In this document: one piece after another, positions 22,174 to 35,527 of the stretch
Position numbering within the stretch: the stretch's first letter is position 1
Layout of the letters: the number at the start of each line of letters is the position of its first letter
DNA from: Calendula officinalis
Lineage: Eukaryota > Streptophyta > Magnoliopsida > Asterales > Asteraceae
Reading direction: 5' to 3'
Length of the DNA: 64,000 bases
NCBI GenBank assembly: GCA_963853835.1
Contig: OY970822.1
Coordinates: 45,124,404-45,188,403 of the forward strand
Translations under genes and position numbers: made by a program
The notes under the pieces: generated by a model
Told to the model about the DNA's origin: nothing
Database searches by the model: none
The model's input: only the letters and a program-made list of their open reading frames with translations

Positions 22174-25100
22174 TCTGGCTTGAGAGAATTGGGTTCATAA
22201 GGGGTGGATTCCAAACTCAAGTCGAAACATGAGTTTTCAAAATGAGTTTTCAAAAGTGTTTTAAAATGAGTCCAAATCCAAATCGAGAAGCAGCGCATCA
22301 CGATAACCTTATGCCTCTAGTACTGATTTATGAGTTATTTAGTTTACTTAAAATGTCGCGAGTGACATGGATTACTAAAAGAATAAAAGAGAATTAACTT
22401 GAGATGAGCGTGAATTGTGCGGCTATACGTAGATATATACTATACTTGTTTATGTGAACTACTTGTTATTTGGATGGTATGAGGATGGTAGATCGTGTAA
22501 TTTTTGAAACTGGCTCGAAACCATGATATGGGTAGGTGCGGATAATAATAGAGGGCCCCTGTTATTATATGCACATGACTCATGCCTATGTTTCGAAAAG
22601 GATTCAAGGAGACCATTGGTCAAGCATCTAAGTATCATGAAAACCCTCAATTATATATATAAGTCGATAATAAAATTCGTAAAAGAGATTTATGAGAAAA
22701 CAGTGCAACCAATTGAATAAGAGAATCATCAAACACGAATTGATAAAGAGTTATCAAAACATGTCAAGAGAGAGACAATAAATCAATTTGGGTTGAATTC
22801 GTAAGATGATTAATTGAGTTATTAATACCTCGAGAACGATTGAGCAATCGTTAAAGCAAAATAAACGAGAAAATAAGAAAAATGTTAAGTTCAAATATAT
22901 CACTAAATCGAGATTTATGGGAAAATAATAAATAAGAGATCATTGATTTAAGTTGAATAAGGAGTTATCCAAACCAATCAAATGAAAGTTATTAAACCAA
23001 ATTGAGTGAGAATCACTAATGATACATTGTTAAATTGAGTAATATTAATTGGTCAAAAAGCTAAGATAATAATTAAGAATGATTAAGTATAATTTAATTC
23101 GTATAATTGAGAAGTCATTGAAATTACGATAAGATTTATAAAGCAAGAATGATTGGACAATTAACTAAAACGAATCGAATAGAGAGATTTTAATTATGCA
23201 TAATCATTATATTGAGTAAAGAAGAAACTATGAGTAAACTAATTAATGAAGTCATGAGGGGTAATGCAAATAAGTACAAGATTTGTGAATTGAGAAAATT
23301 TTATGCGAAGATTATGGAGTTAATTTTACATTTTGTAACCGATGGGAAAACATCGAATATATGAAATAAATGAGGACTATTAATTGAGCAAGAGATGAAA
23401 ATCTATAAAATTAATAAAAGTTATAAATATTGAGACATCACTAATTGAATGAGATGAGAAACCCAAGACGGGTTAACTAATGAGTTAATTAACAAAAGAA
23501 AATTTACGAGGTTTATTCGCTACAAATTTAATGAGAATTCTATTTACGATAAAAATTATTATATGGTAATGATAATACCAAACATGCTATGAGTAAACCA
23601 AAAGGAGGGTTAATGCCCAGATTTGATCAAGAGATAATCGTGAATGTGTAACACGAAATAAAGATTTGTGGTACTAATAAATGTAACAAGCTTGATTTAT
23701 GAGGAGTTATAAAATGACTAATTATTAATGAGACTAATAAGAGTGATGAGTTATAATTGATAAAAGCTAATAAGGTTGTGAGAATCCATGTGAATGTTAA
23801 TGAGACAGCTGTCACCTAATATGAGCAATGAATAATTTTTATAAAGTGATAAAAAGTTAATGAGTAGGGGTGTGAGAGGGGCGTAAAGAGTATACGTTGG
23901 GACCGACTCACACTTGTGCATAAGAGTTTAATCATCGAGTAATCAAATAAACCTTAAAATATGAAATTAAATGAGAATCAACAAACCGAGCTATCGAGTG
24001 TTTGTAACGAGTTCTTTGAGATTTTGAGTGCCACTTTAAACTCGGGGACGAGTTTTCTCCAAGTGGAGTTGAGTGGTAGTAAAAGGGGAAAACTACCAAT
24101 ATTAAGAGTGCGAATAGAAAATAATTATAAAGTTGTGAATTATTAAATCGAGTTAAATCAAGAAAACGTTATTGTTAAGTATGAGAAGTTATTAGATCCA
24201 GTCGAGAAAGTTGTTGAGCCAAATCATTGTGTTGAGTAATGTATATATATGCATGTGACTAGAGAATTTATAAGAATAATTGAGAATAATTAATTACATG
24301 TGATGGTATAATTATATAAATAATGAGAAATTATGAAATTAGAGTAATGAGATTTAATTATGAATTACTCAAATCAAGTAAATTGAATAAGTTATTATAA
24401 TGTAAAAGATAAAGGTTTAAATTAGTGGAGAACTAATAAATCAAGCTAAACGAATAATGTATTAAAAGGAATCAAATGAGAAAATTTTATTTTTGAGCCG
24501 ATATTAAAATTTAATTAAGAGGATTATCAAGTTAATTTACTAAATTGAATGTCATCAAATATTATAATTATTGAGAAATTATTAAATCGAAAATAGTTAT
24601 TGAAAGGAGCAAATAAAGAAAATATAAGTGTGTTAGACAATAAAACTTTATGAATTTCTAAATTGAGAAGGATCTAAAAATATAAAGTAATGAGAGAATT
24701 TTTATGGAGAACGAGAAGTATGAGTATTTGAGTACGAGTTAACAAGATAACTAATAACACGACTTAAAAGAGGAATTATCTGTTTGAGTAGTCTGGCAAC
24801 TAAATTTGATCACGTGAAAAATCATAAAAGCGAGTAAATGTGTACATTATGTGGACTGGCGAGAAGTCAATTAACGAGATTTGAGTTTAAATTGATGATA
24901 TAAACTTTCATTGAGTTAAAAACAAGATGTTGAGATTTGAGGTGAGTGCAATTGAGTATATGCAAATTGAGTAAGAGGTATGAGTTGCCTACTATCTGAG
25001 GCTTATGTGTGATAAACTACATTTATGTGAACTATGTACTTGTCATGTATTGTTTGATGACGGTGGGAACCATTAAATTGTACATCTTGCTTTAAAACAA

Positions 25101-25772
25101 ACTTATGTCCTATAGAATAGAGGACCTCGAGATGTTGCATATTGGTAGAGATTGCCGATAATAATAAGACTTTATATGCTGATAGAATGTAAAGGTAATA
25201 ATTTGTTGGAACTATGCGGGAGATTTTCCCGTAAAAATTTATTTGTATCGCCGTGAGAAGGCCGAGTATGATTGCGAGCACGAGTTGGACGAACGAGTAC
25301 CACGCCGAGAACATCTGTCGCCACAAACAAGACCGTAACAAATCTCCAAGTGGAGTTGAATCGGAGATTCAACGCAACGTTAATCGCCGGGTGCAGCAAC
25401 TGTGTCCAGCTGCGGGAGCAAGAAGACACCTTCAACAGAATATTGTGGATTATTTTGTGCTTTTTATCGACATCCTTTTTCGTCGATAAACCGAGATTCT
25501 TAGAGAGCGTTCCGTTATCTTATTTATTTCTTTTAGCAATATCTTGTTATGTCGCTGAAGACGGAAGACTTATAGGAGCAGCTGCGAGAACTAGAGTTCA
25601 TTTGTTCGAGTGGGCCGCATCTAACGAGTTTCTTTTATTCATAACCTTATCGTTTTCTTGTATTGCGGATATGCGTCGTTGGCGAGCCTGAATCTGCAAT
25701 GCGAAACCACCACCCTGAGCATCTTTCGAGCGATGACTTCGGGGACGAAGTCTATTTTAAGTGGAGTTGAGT
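22174..25772 (+). other. E3 interior 1 (non-coding)
   Basis: 3.6 kb of very AT-rich sequence full of GAG/ATGAG and TTGAG words, without a coding frame. A GC-richer block at about 25240-25770 has short frames with weak likeness to a GRF-type zinc-finger protein ('TSWTNE', then 'LREQED' followed by a hydrophobic run). A second copy of the 3'-end signature (GGGGACGA...AAGTGGAGTTGAGT) lies at 24043-24073, 1.7 kb before the real one at 25741-25772. Confidence 0.7.
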
Positions 25773-28700
25773 TGTAACGCCTTAAATTTTATTGTAATTA
25801 AACTAATAACCTTTTTATGTGATTCTTATTTAATTGAGGTTATATGTGTTGTGTGTTTTATGCGTATTTAATTGGAGTATTGAATATGTGACGTTTTAAT
25901 TAATAACTAGCGTGTTATTAATTCTTGAGTAATCATTTATGAGTTAATTGAATGTATTGTGATATTTAATCCCGATCAATTTGGCGATTGTTCAACTTGT
26001 GAAAAATTAACTAATGGTATCTAGATGGTTATTTAATTCCGAGGCCGGCCGTTTAGGCCAAGGCCTTCCCTAGATTTATACATTCTAACCCGAGCCAAGT
26101 TCTTTGTTTTCTTTTCTTAACTCGATCAATGGGGCCCGAGTTCTTGCTATTTTCTTTCTGTTCCTTGTCACAATTTTGATCCATATTATTCCAGCCTATG
26201 TGGTGAATGGGTTCGCCTTGTTTCTGGACTAAACCCCGAGCCCAAGAGGGGCCTTGTGTGTGTCGGCCAAATGAAGAGAAAGGAGCCGAGCCTTGAGGTC
26301 TTGCATATATTCCTTGATCGTTAAGTTTCATTATATTAGGACATTATACCCTCTTGAATACTTACCATCACAATCCTTCCTAACCCTAATCACTGTGCGG
26401 CTGAGAAGGAGAGAAAAGAGCATCTTCTCCCTTATTCCATCGGAGCAGAAGCCACATAGCACCTCCATTGTGACTGTTTTCCACCGCAACTCCTTTTCCT
26501 TTTTTTTTTTTGGTTTCCGATTGGAGCAAGCAACCACCGCCATCCATATTTTCTTTTATTACTTCCAGCATATACTAAACAACCACCGCCACTTGTTTCT
26601 TCTCTTTTGTTGTTGATTCCGGCAATGACCATGAACCACCGCCATCCATGTTTTTATTTTCTTGATCCCGGCAGAAAAGCAAATCACAAGAAGAAGAATG
26701 ACGGTGGCATTGTTCAAATTGGGAGTTGCTTATCTTCATTAATCCTTGCAAATAGTCAACAATTGCAGCGGAAGGAATATGGATCATTAGCTAATATTCG
26801 GTGGTCATGTGCAAGTGCAAAGAAAGAAAAGAAAAACTAAAGAAGAAGGAATCACGTGGAAGTTGATTTCATTTAAGCAGGCAAGCATACACCTCATTTG
26901 TTTCTTTTAATTACTATGGAATCTCTAAGTCTTCAATCGTCGACTTAATTACAGCCTTCTTGCTCATTAGTGCTGTGTTCGAAGATCCTCAAGGAGAAGA
27001 TGCCATCAATCAGGGGTGTGGACGAGTACAAGATCGGACCGGGGTAGTGTTCGGTAGTTCTCCTAATTTTGTTATTATGTTTTCTTTAATAAACTCCGTT
27101 TCTTGATTTTTTTTTCTGATGTTTAATTCTGTGACTAACAAGTTCATCATAGCGGCTGCGGGATTTGATGAGTTGACGCCGAACCCGAGTCGGTTAACGG
27201 TTCGGGTTTTAGTATATTTGATTGTCTAATAGTTTGATGGTTTAAAAGCCGAAACCGTTTTCTAGATTATCAATCGAGTCTAGCATGTTGGAACTATTTC
27301 TTTTGTTTCTGTATCGAGCTGTATTGGTTAATCACTGTATGGCTGTCGGGTTGAGGTTTGGGTAATAACCGTGGTTGAGCAGCTAAACGTTTTTCTTACC
27401 ACCGAAAACCGGAAACCGAACCCGTAGGGTTCTTGGTTTCCTAAACCGAATAGTTTTTATTAAACAAGTTTACGAGATTCTGAGAATATAAGTTTCTGAG
27501 ATAAAAAGTGATTTCGGGGCTGTCGGGGGTCTCGGGAAAATCGGGTTGATGTCGGGATTTAAAACGGGTTCTATTTAACATGCTGAATTTTAACAGAATC
27601 TGTCTGCTGACTTGGGGACTGTTTTTACCATACTTAAAATACATTTCTGAATTTTTGGCCCATGCTGGACTCTAGTTTTCTGAGTCCTCTTTCCAATGCC
27701 GCTGACGGCTCGTTAATCTGATATACGGTTTAAAAGTTATCGTTGTTTAAGTAATCTATCGCATAATAGTTTTCGGTGCAGCTATTCTGTCTTCGGAGCC
27801 TGTTTTGACCCCTTTCTGTTTGGATTTAGTTTCCGAAGTCTTCTGACAAATTGTAGTCCTCTGAGCCGTGCAGCTACTGTAAAAATTTGATTAAATTCTA
27901 GTGAACGGTTTAGGAATTATAACAGTTCCCGCGGGGGTGTCGGGTTCTGGCAGAATGTTGTGAAATGAGTTTTGAGCGAAGTTTTAATTCGAGTTTTATT
28001 ATACGATGTAGGACCTTCTAAGAACTGATTGGTGACTCGTACGTGCCGAGGATACTTCTAGGAGCTTACGGTTATTCGAGGTGGGTAATCTCACTATAAA
28101 CTTGTACTTACTTTCGATTCATGATTTTGTGCTATGTGTTGTGAATTGTCTCGTTGATTGAGCTTGAGCATTGATTGTGTGATTTATTTGAGTCATCTGT
28201 GATTTGAGTTATCTAGAGCCTGAGTTATCTGAGTTTTGAGTTCTTGAGTTAAAACATTAAACATAATATACTTGAGTTGTCTTGGCACCGAAGAGTACTG
28301 GTGCCAGACGTTTTGACTCAACACCGAAGAGTACAGGTGTTGAGCCTTGAGTTGTGTGAGGCGGGTCGAGGTTGATCTCTCGTCCCAAGTCACACAAGCG
28401 CGCTATATAAATTTAAAATCTGAGAAAATAAACTTGAGTAATTGAGAATTGAGTAGAGTCTCTAGGGATCACTTATGTGGCTTGAGTTGTTTGTATTTAT
28501 TTGTTTATTTTGATATTAATCACTCAGCGGTGGCTGACCCCAATCACTCCCCCCATTCTACAGGTACTAGCAAGGGCAAAGAGAAGGTCAATGGTTGATG
28601 AGCTGCGTTTCTATTTTTATATTTATGGATTTGGATTAAAACCTTTATTTCGAGTCAAACATGTTTTGTTTTAAAATCTTTTATTATTCCGCATTTAAAC

Positions 28701-28827
28701 CACGAGACGGTTTTATATTTTTATTCATGAGTTGGGACCTTTGAGTTACTTGTACTCTTGGGGAAATTGTTTATTTTATTATTTAAAAAAAATCTTTTAA
28801 ATTTCCCCTGATTTTTGGGTTGTTACA
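25773..28827 (+). repeat. E3 LTR 2 (middle)
   Basis: 3055 bp. It shares about 20 single-base states with LTR 3 against LTR 1 (for example AGTTCCCGC versus AGATTACGC near 27924) and has its own T-run extension near 26500. Confidence 0.9.
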
Positions 28828-28830
28828 AGT

Positions 28831-28842
28831 TAGTATCAGAGC
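28831..28842 (+). other. E3 primer-binding site 2 (one base changed)
   Basis: TAGTATCAGAGC; the G at the third position of site 1 is A here. Confidence 0.8.
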
Positions 28843-31800
28843 TCTGGCTTGAGAGAATTGGGTTCACAAGGGGTGGATTCCAAACTCAAGTCGAAACATG
28901 AGTTTTCAAAATGAGTTTTCAAAAGTGTTTTAAAATGAGTCCAAATCCAAATCGAGAAGCAGCGCATCACGATAACCTTATGCCTCTAGTACTGATTTAT
29001 GAGTTATTTAGTTTACTTAAAATGTCGCGAGTGACATGGATTACTAAAAGAATAAAAGAGAATTAACTTGAGATGAGCGTGAATTGTGCGGCTATACGTA
29101 GATATATACTATACTTGTTTATGTGAACTACTTGTTATGTGGATGGTATGAGGATGGGAGATCGTGGAATTTTTGAAACTGGCTCGAAACCATGATATGG
29201 GTAGGTGCGGATAATAATAGAGGGCCCCTGTTATTATACGCACATGACTCATGCCTATGTTTCGAAAAGGATTCAAGGAGACCATTGGTCAAGCATCTAA
29301 GTATCATGAAAACCCTCAATTATATATATAAGTCGATAATAAAATTTGTAAAAGAGATTTATGAGAAAACAGTGCAACCAATTGAATAAGAGAATCATCA
29401 AACACGAATTGATAAAGAGTTATCAAAACATGTCAAGAGAGAGACAATAAATCAATTTGGGTTGAACTCGTAAGATGATTAATTGAGTTATTAATACCTC
29501 GAGAACGATTGAGCAATCGTTAAAGCAAAATAAACGAGAAAATAAGAAAAATGTTAAGTTCAAATATATCACTAAATCGAGATTTATGGGAAAATAATAA
29601 ATAAGAGATCATTGATTTAAGTTGAATAAGGAGTTATCCAAACCAATCAAATGAAAGTTATTAAACCAAATTGAGTGAGAATCACTAATGATACATTGTT
29701 AAATTGAGTAATATTAATTGGTCAAAAAGCTAAGATAATAATTAAGAATGATTAAGTATAATTTAATTCGTATAATTGAGAAGTCATTGAAATTACGATA
29801 AGATTTATAAAGCAAGAATGATTGGACAATTAACTAAAACGAATCGAATAGAGAGATTTTAATTATGCATAATCATTAAATTGAGTAAAGAAGAAACTAT
29901 GAGTAAACTAATTAATGAAGTCATGAGGGGTAATGCAAATAAGTACAAGATTTGTGAATTGAGAAAATTTTATGCGAAGATTATGGAGTTAATTTTACAT
30001 TTTGTAACCGATGGGAAAACATCGAATATATGAAATAAATGAGGACTATTAATTGAGCAAGAGATGAAAATCTATAAAGTTAATAAAAGTTATAAATATT
30101 GAGACATCACTAATTGAATGAGATGAGAAACCCAAGACGGGTTAACTAATGAGTTAATTAACAAAAGAAAATTTACGAGGTTTATTCGCTACAAATTTAA
30201 TGAGAATTCTATTTACGATAAAAATTATTATATGGTAATGATAATACCAAACATGCTATGAGTAAACCAAAAGGAGGGTTAATGCCCAGATTTGATCAAG
30301 AGATAATCGTGAATGTGTAACACGAAATAAAGATTTGTGGTACTAATAAATGTAACAAGCTTGATTTATGAGGAGTTATAAAATGACTAATTATTAATGA
30401 GACTAATAAGAGTGATGAGTTATAATTGATAAAAGCTAATAAGGTTGTGAGAATCCATGTGAATGTTAATGAGACAGCTGACACCTAATATGAGCAATGA
30501 ATAATTTTTATAAAGTGATAAAAAGTTAATGAGTAGGGGTGTGAGAGGGGCGTAAAGAGTATACGTTGGGACCGACTCACACTTGTGCATAAGAGTTTAA
30601 TCATCGAGTAATCAAATAAACCTTAAAATATGAAATTAAATGAGAATCAACAAACCGAGCTATCGAGTGTTTGTAACGAGTTCTTTGAGATTTTGAGTGC
30701 CACTTTAAACTCGGGGACGAGTTTTCTCCAAGTGGAGTTGAGTGGTAGTAAAAGGGGAAAACTACCAATATTAAGAGTGCGAATAGAAAATAATTATAAA
30801 GTTGTGAATTATTAAATTCGTATCATTGAGCTAATAGAGACTAATAAATCGAGTTAAATCAAGAAAACGTTATTGTTAAGTATGAGAAGTTATTAGATCC
30901 AGTCGAGAAAGTTGTTGAGCCAAATCATTGTGTTGAGTAATGTATATATATGCATGTGACTAGAGAATTTATAAGAATAATTGAGAATAATTAATTACAT
31001 GTGATGGTATAATTATATAAATAATGAGAAATTATGAAATTAGAGTAATGAGATTTAATTATGAATTACTCAAATCAAGTTAATTGAATAAGTTATTATA
31101 ATGTAAAAGATAAAGGTTTAAATTAGTGGAGAACTAATAAATCAAGCTAAACGAATAATGTATTAAAAGGAATCAAATGAGAAAATTTTATTTTTGAGCC
31201 GATATTAAAATTTAATTAAGAGGATTATCAAGTTAATTTACTAAATTGAATGTCATCAAATATTATAATTATTGAGAAATTATTAAATCGAAAATAGTTA
31301 TTGAAAGGAGCAAATAAAGAAAATATAAGTGTGTTAGACAATAAAACTTTATGAATTTCTAAATTGAGAAGGATCTAAAAATATAAAGTAATGAGAGAAT
31401 TTTTATGGAGAACGAGAAGTATGAGTATTTGAGTACGAGTTAACAAGATAACTAATAACACGACTTAAAAGAGGAATTATCTGTTTGAGTAGTCTGGCAA
31501 CTAAATTTGATCACGTGAAAAATCATAAAAGCGAGTAAATGTGTACATTATGTGGACTGACGAGAAGTCAATTAACGAGATTTGAGTTTAAATTGATGAT
31601 ATAAACTTTCATTGAGTTAAAAACAAGATGTTGAGATTTGAGGTGAGTGCAATTGAGTATATGCAAATTGAGTAAGAGGTATGAGTTGCCTACTATCTGA
31701 GGCTTATGTGTGATAAACTACATTTATGTGAACTATGTACTTGTCATGTATTGTTTGATGACGGTGGGAACCATTAAATTGTACATCTTGCTTTAAAACA

Positions 31801-32473
31801 AACTTATGTCCTATAGAATAGAGGACCTCGAGATGTTGCTTATTGGTAGAGATTGCCGATAATAATAAGACTTTATATGCTGATAGAATGTAAAGGTAAT
31901 AATTTGTTGGAACTATGCGGGAGATTTTCCCATAAAAATTTATTTTTATCGCCGTGAGAAGGCCGAGTATGATTGCGAGCACGAGTTGGACGAACGAGTA
32001 CCACGCCGAGATCATCTGTCGCCACAAACAAGACCGTAACAAATCTCCAAGTGGAGTTGAATCGGAGATTCAACGCAACGTTAATCGCCGGGTGCAGCAA
32101 CTGTGTCCAGCTGCGGGAGCAAGAAGACACCTTCAACAGAATATTGTGGATTATTTTGTGCTTTTTATCGACATCCTTTTTCGTCGATAAACCGAGATTC
32201 TTAGAGAGCGTTCCGTTATCTTATTTATTTCTTTTAGCAATATCTTGTTATGTCGCTGAAGACGGAAGACTTATAGGAGCAGCTGCGAGAACTAGAGTTC
32301 ATTTGTTCGAGTGGGCCGCATCTAACGAGTTTCTTTTATTCATAACCTTATCGTTTTCTTGTATTGCGGATAAGCGTCGTTGGCGAGCCTGAATCTGCAA
32401 TGCGAAACCACCACCCTGAGCATCTTTCGAGCGATGACTTCGGGGACGAAGTCTATTTTAAGTGGAGTTGAGT
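28843..32473 (+). other. E3 interior 2 (non-coding)
   Basis: Nearly identical to interior 1 but 32 bp longer, because interior 1 lost a segment near 24145 (present here about 30815-30846). No coding frame of its own. Confidence 0.8.
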
Positions 32474-35400
32474 TGTAACGCCTTAAATTTTATTGTAATT
32501 AAACTAATAACCTTTTTATGTGATTCTTATTTAATTGAGGTTATATGTGTTGTGTGTTTTATGCGTATTTAATTGGAGTATTGAATATGTGACGTTTTAA
32601 TTAATAACTAGCGTGTTATTAATTCTTGAGTAATCATTTATGAGTTAATTGAATGTATTGTGACATTTAATCCCGAGCAATTTGGCGATTGTTCAACTTG
32701 TGAAAAATTAACTAATGATATCTAGATGGTTATTTAATTCCGAGGCCGGCCGTTTAGGCCAAGGCCTTCCCTAGATTTATACATTCTAACCCGAGCCAAG
32801 TTCTTTGTTTTCTTTTCTTAACTCGATCAATGGGGCCCGAGTTCTTGCTATTTTCTTTCTGTTCCTTGTCACAATTTTGATCCATATTATTCCAGCCTAT
32901 GTGGTGAATGGGTTCGCCTTGTTTCTGGACTAAACCCCGAGCCCAAGAGGGGCCTTGTGTGTGTCGGCCAAATGAAGAGAAAGGAGCCGAGCCTTGAGGT
33001 CTTGCATATATTCCTTGATCGTTAAGTTTCATTATATTAGGACATTATACCCTCTTGAATACTTACCATCACAATCCTTCCTAACCCTAATCACTGTGCG
33101 GCTGAGAAGGAGAGAAAAGAGCATCTTCTCCCTTATTCCATCGGAGCAGAAGCCACATAGCACCTCCATTGTGACTGTTTTCCACCGCAACTCCTTTTCC
33201 TTTTTTTTTTGGTTTCCGATTGGAGCAAGCAACCACCGCCATCCATATTTTCTTTTATTACTTCCAGCATATACTAAACAACCACCGCCACTTGTTTCTT
33301 CTCTTTTGTTGTTGATTCCGGCAATGACCATGAACCACCGCCATCCATGTTTTTATTTTCTTGATCCCGGCAGAAAAGCAAATCACAAGAAGAAGAATGA
33401 CGGTGGCATTGTTCAAATTGGGAGTTGCTTATCTTCATTAATCCTTGCAAATAGTCAACAATTGCAGCGGAAGGAATATGGATCATTAGCTAATATTCGG
33501 TGGTCATGTGCAAGTGCAAAGAAAGAAAAGAAAAACTAAAGAAGAAGGAATCACGTGGAAGTTGATTTCATTTAAGCAGGCAAGCATACACCTCATTTGT
33601 TTCTTTTAATTACTATGGAATCTCTAAGTCTTCAATCGTCGACTTAATTACAGCCTTCTTGCTCATTAGTGTTGTGTTCGAAGATCCTCAAGGAGAAGAT
33701 GCCATCAATCAGGGGTGTGGACGAGTACAAGATCGGACCGAGGTAGTGTTCGGTAGTTCTCCTAATTTTGTTATTATGTTTTCTTTAATAAACTCCGTTT
33801 CTTGATTTTTTTTTCTGATGTTTAATTCTGTGACTAACAAGTTCATCATAGCGGCTGCGGGATTTGATGAGTTGACGCCGAACCCGAGTCGGTTAACGGT
33901 TCGGGTTTTAGTATATTTGATTGTCTAATAGTTTGATCGTTTAAAAGCCGAAACCGTTTTCTAGATTATCAATCGAGTCTAGCATGTTGGAACTATTTCT
34001 TTTGTTTCTGTATCGAGCTGTATTGGTTAATCACTGTATGGCTGTCGGGTTGAGGTTTGGGTAATAACCGTGGTTGAGCAGCTAAACGTTTTTCTTACCA
34101 CCGAAAACCGGAAACCGAACCCGTAGGGTTCTTGGTTTCCTAAACCGAATAGTTTTTATTAAACAAGTTTACGAGATTCTGTGAATATAATTTTCTGAGA
34201 TAAAAAGTGATTTCGGGGCTGTCGGGGGTCTCGGGAAAATCGGGTTGATGTCGGGATTTAAAACGGGTTCTATTTAACATGCTGAATTTTAACAGAATCT
34301 GTCTGCTGACTTGGGGACTGTTTTTACCACACTTAAAATACATTTCTGAATTTTTGGCCCATGATGGACTCTAGTTTTCTGAGTCCTCTTTCCAATGCCG
34401 CTGACGGCTCGTTAATCTGATATACGGTTTAAAAGTTATCGTTGTTTAAGTAATCTATCGCATAATAGTTTTCGGTGCAGCTATTCTGTCTTGGGAGCCT
34501 GTTTTGACCCCTTTCTGTTTGGATTTAGTTTCCGAAGTCTTCTGACAAATTGTAGTCCTCTGAGCCGTGCAGCTACTGTAAAAATTTGATTAAATTCTAG
34601 TGAACGGTTTAGGAATTATAACAGTTCCCGCGGGGGTGTCGGGTTCTGGCAGAATGTTGTGAAATGAGTTTTGAGCGAAGTTTTAATTCGAGTTTTATTA
34701 TACGATGTAGGACCTTCTAAGAACTGATTGGTGACTCGTACGTGCCGAGGATACTTCTAGGAGCTTACGGTTATTCGAGGTGGGTAATCTCACTATAAAC
34801 TTGTACTTACTTTCGATTCATGATTTTGTGCTATGTGTTGTGAATTGTCTCGTTGATTGAGCTTGAGCATTGATTGTGTGATTTATTTGAGTCATCTGTG
34901 ATTTGAGTTATCTGGAGCGTGAGTTATCTGAGTTTTGAGTTCTTGAGTTAAAACATTAAACATAATATACTTGAGTTGTCTTGGCACCGAAGAGTACTGG
35001 TGCCAGACATTTTGACTCAACACCGAAGAGTACAGGTGTTGAGCCTTGAGTTGTGTGAGGCGGGTCGAGGTTGATCTCTCGTCCCAAGTCACACAAGCGC
35101 GCTATATAAATTTAAAATCTGAGAAAATAAACTTGAGTAATTGAGAACTGAGTAGAGTCTCTAGGGATCACTTATGTGGTTTGAGTTGTTTGTATTTATT
35201 TGTTTATTTTGATATTATTCACTCAGCGGTGGCTGACCCCAATCACTCCCCCCATTCTACAGGTACTAGCAAGGGCAAAGAGAAGGTCAATGGTTGATGA
35301 GTTGCGTTACTATTTTTATATTTATGGATTTGGATTAAAACCTTTATTTCGAGTCAAACATGTTTTGTTTTAAAATCTTTTATTATTCCGCATTTAAACC

Positions 35401-35527
35401 ACGAGACGGTTTTATATTTTTATTCATGAGTTGGGACCTTTGAGTTACGTGTACTCTTGGGGAAATTGTTTATTTTATTATTTAAAAAAAAATCTTTTAA
35501 ATTTCCCCTGATTTTTGGGTTGTTACA
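32474..35527 (+). repeat. E3 LTR 3
   Basis: 3054 bp, closest to LTR 2; followed by the TAATA duplication at 35528. Confidence 0.9.

Larger units (their letters stand above)
19105..35527 (+). mobile_element. E3: gypsy-like large non-coding element, LTR-int-LTR-int-LTR
   Basis: Three LTRs of 3054-3055 bp (TGTAACGCC...GTTGTTACA) and two interiors of about 3.6 kb, flanked once by TAATA (19100-19104 and 35528-35532). Each interior starts with an initiator-Met-type primer site and ends with 'GTGGAGTTGAGT' before the next LTR. The LTR ends and the CGGGGACGAAGT motif before the 3' LTR are typical of Ty3/gypsy elements (Tekay/Del-like). No gag or pol frame is present, so it fits the LARD class. One pair of target duplications around a double unit argues for unequal LTR recombination after a single insertion. 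Confidence 0.85.

Noticed and set aside
25003..25691. Overlapping frames on both strands in the E3 interior (also 31704-32392)
   Set aside because: Four overlapping frames on opposite strands, none with a supported domain; duplicated only because the interior is duplicated.
19105..35527. Reading E3 as two independent insertions or as three solo LTRs
   Set aside because: Primer sites and interiors follow LTR 1 and LTR 2, and only the outermost ends carry the TAATA duplication.
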